Shown here piece by piece: positions 6,325 to 6,386 of a stretch of 6,386 nt of DNA. How positions within the stretch are numbered: position 1 is the first letter of the stretch; every line of letters begins with the position of its first letter. A model generated the notes under the pieces. The model had not been told where the DNA came from and made no database searches. It saw nothing but the letters and a program-made list of their open reading frames with translations. Both the position numbers and the translations under genes were made by a program. Source of the DNA: JBLHKS01 sp047620505 (lineage in GTDB: Bacteria > Verrucomicrobiota > Verrucomicrobiia > Verrucomicrobiales > DEV007); assembly GCA_047620505.1 (NCBI GenBank), contig JBLHKS010000315.1, positions 1 to 6,386 of the forward strand, written 5' to 3'.

Positions 6325-6386
6325 ATGAAAAGCCTCGCCCATCACTATGCTTTGTTACTGGGATTGGAAAGTCCGTGGAAAGTGGA
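6325..6386 (+). CDS. ISL3-family transposase, N-terminal fragment cut by the window edge
   Basis: Twenty complete codons are visible, reading MKSLAHHYALLLGLESPWKV before the window ends. The pattern of a hydrophobic helix with LLGL, then a small gap and a W-x-V strand start, is how I recall ISL3 transposases beginning, just before their N-terminal zinc-finger region. Full family members are about 400 residues or more. Another ATG at 6321 is in a different frame and its 22-codon reading has no such resemblance. A weak AGAG at 6314-6317 is a possible ribosome binding site. The gene is divergent from the propeller gene. Whether it is intact beyond the edge is unknown. Confidence 0.65.
   Translation, partial: MKSLAHHYALLLGLESPWKV

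Larger units (their letters stand above)
6273..6386 (+). mobile_element. Left end of an insertion sequence, probably ISL3 family, cut by the window edge
   Basis: The element appears to start at the GGCTCTTC of 6273 and to contain a plus-strand transposase beginning at 6325, leaving a 52-base leader. The terminal sequence and the transposase N-terminus both resemble what I recall of the ISL3 family, which has 15-39-base terminal inverted repeats and makes 8-base target duplications. If the boundary is right, the target duplication copy here is CAAAAGGC at 6265-6272. The right end is outside the window, so the boundary, family and duplication cannot be confirmed here. Confidence 0.68.

Noticed and set aside
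6256..6345. Upstream extension of the propeller gene to an ATG at 6345
   Set aside because: Most of this stretch is the insertion sequence end and transposase start read backwards, and a good ribosome binding site precedes the ATG at 6255.

Overview
The window is about 60% GC and reads as bacterial chromosome that is packed without gaps. From base 2 to base 6255 every base lies in a gene, and each neighbouring pair overlaps. The best guess at the host is a Verrucomicrobiota or Planctomycetota-type bacterium. This rests mainly on the secreted beta-propeller protein with the N-terminal WPWWRGP signature, which I associate with those phyla. It is an inference from recalled family distribution, not a measured placement.

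Layout: (1) 2-619 (+) is the 3' part of an M14 zinc carboxypeptidase whose 5' end lies outside the window. (2) 606-1313 (-) is an archaemetzincin (peptidase family M54) with a complete zinc signature and an N-terminal membrane anchor. (3) 1312-2583 (+) is a lipoprotein of the DUF3142 type with a TIM-barrel-like core. (4) 2576-4996 (+) is an 806-residue alpha-solenoid (TPR-like) protein, probably also a lipoprotein, translationally coupled to gene 3. (5) 4990-6255 (-) is a secreted PQQ-type beta-propeller protein. (6) From about 6273 to the window end is the left end of an insertion sequence, apparently of the ISL3 family, with the first 20 codons of its transposase.

Genes 3 and 4 look like a functional unit: they overlap by 8 bases and both carry lipoprotein signal peptides, so they probably work together at the cell envelope, but their role is unknown. 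The archaemetzincin is divergent from them, and the two start codons share two bases (CATG at 1311-1314). The carboxypeptidase and the propeller gene converge on this core from either side, with 14-base and 7-base tail overlaps. All five host proteins are either predicted to be exported or are metallopeptidases, so an envelope or protein/peptide-processing theme is possible but unproven.

The insertion sequence ends only 17 bases before the preferred start codon of the propeller gene. It leaves the ribosome binding site intact but separates the gene from its native promoter. No tRNA, rRNA, CRISPR array, riboswitch or convincing terminator was seen, and no gene-free stretch reaches 300 bases.
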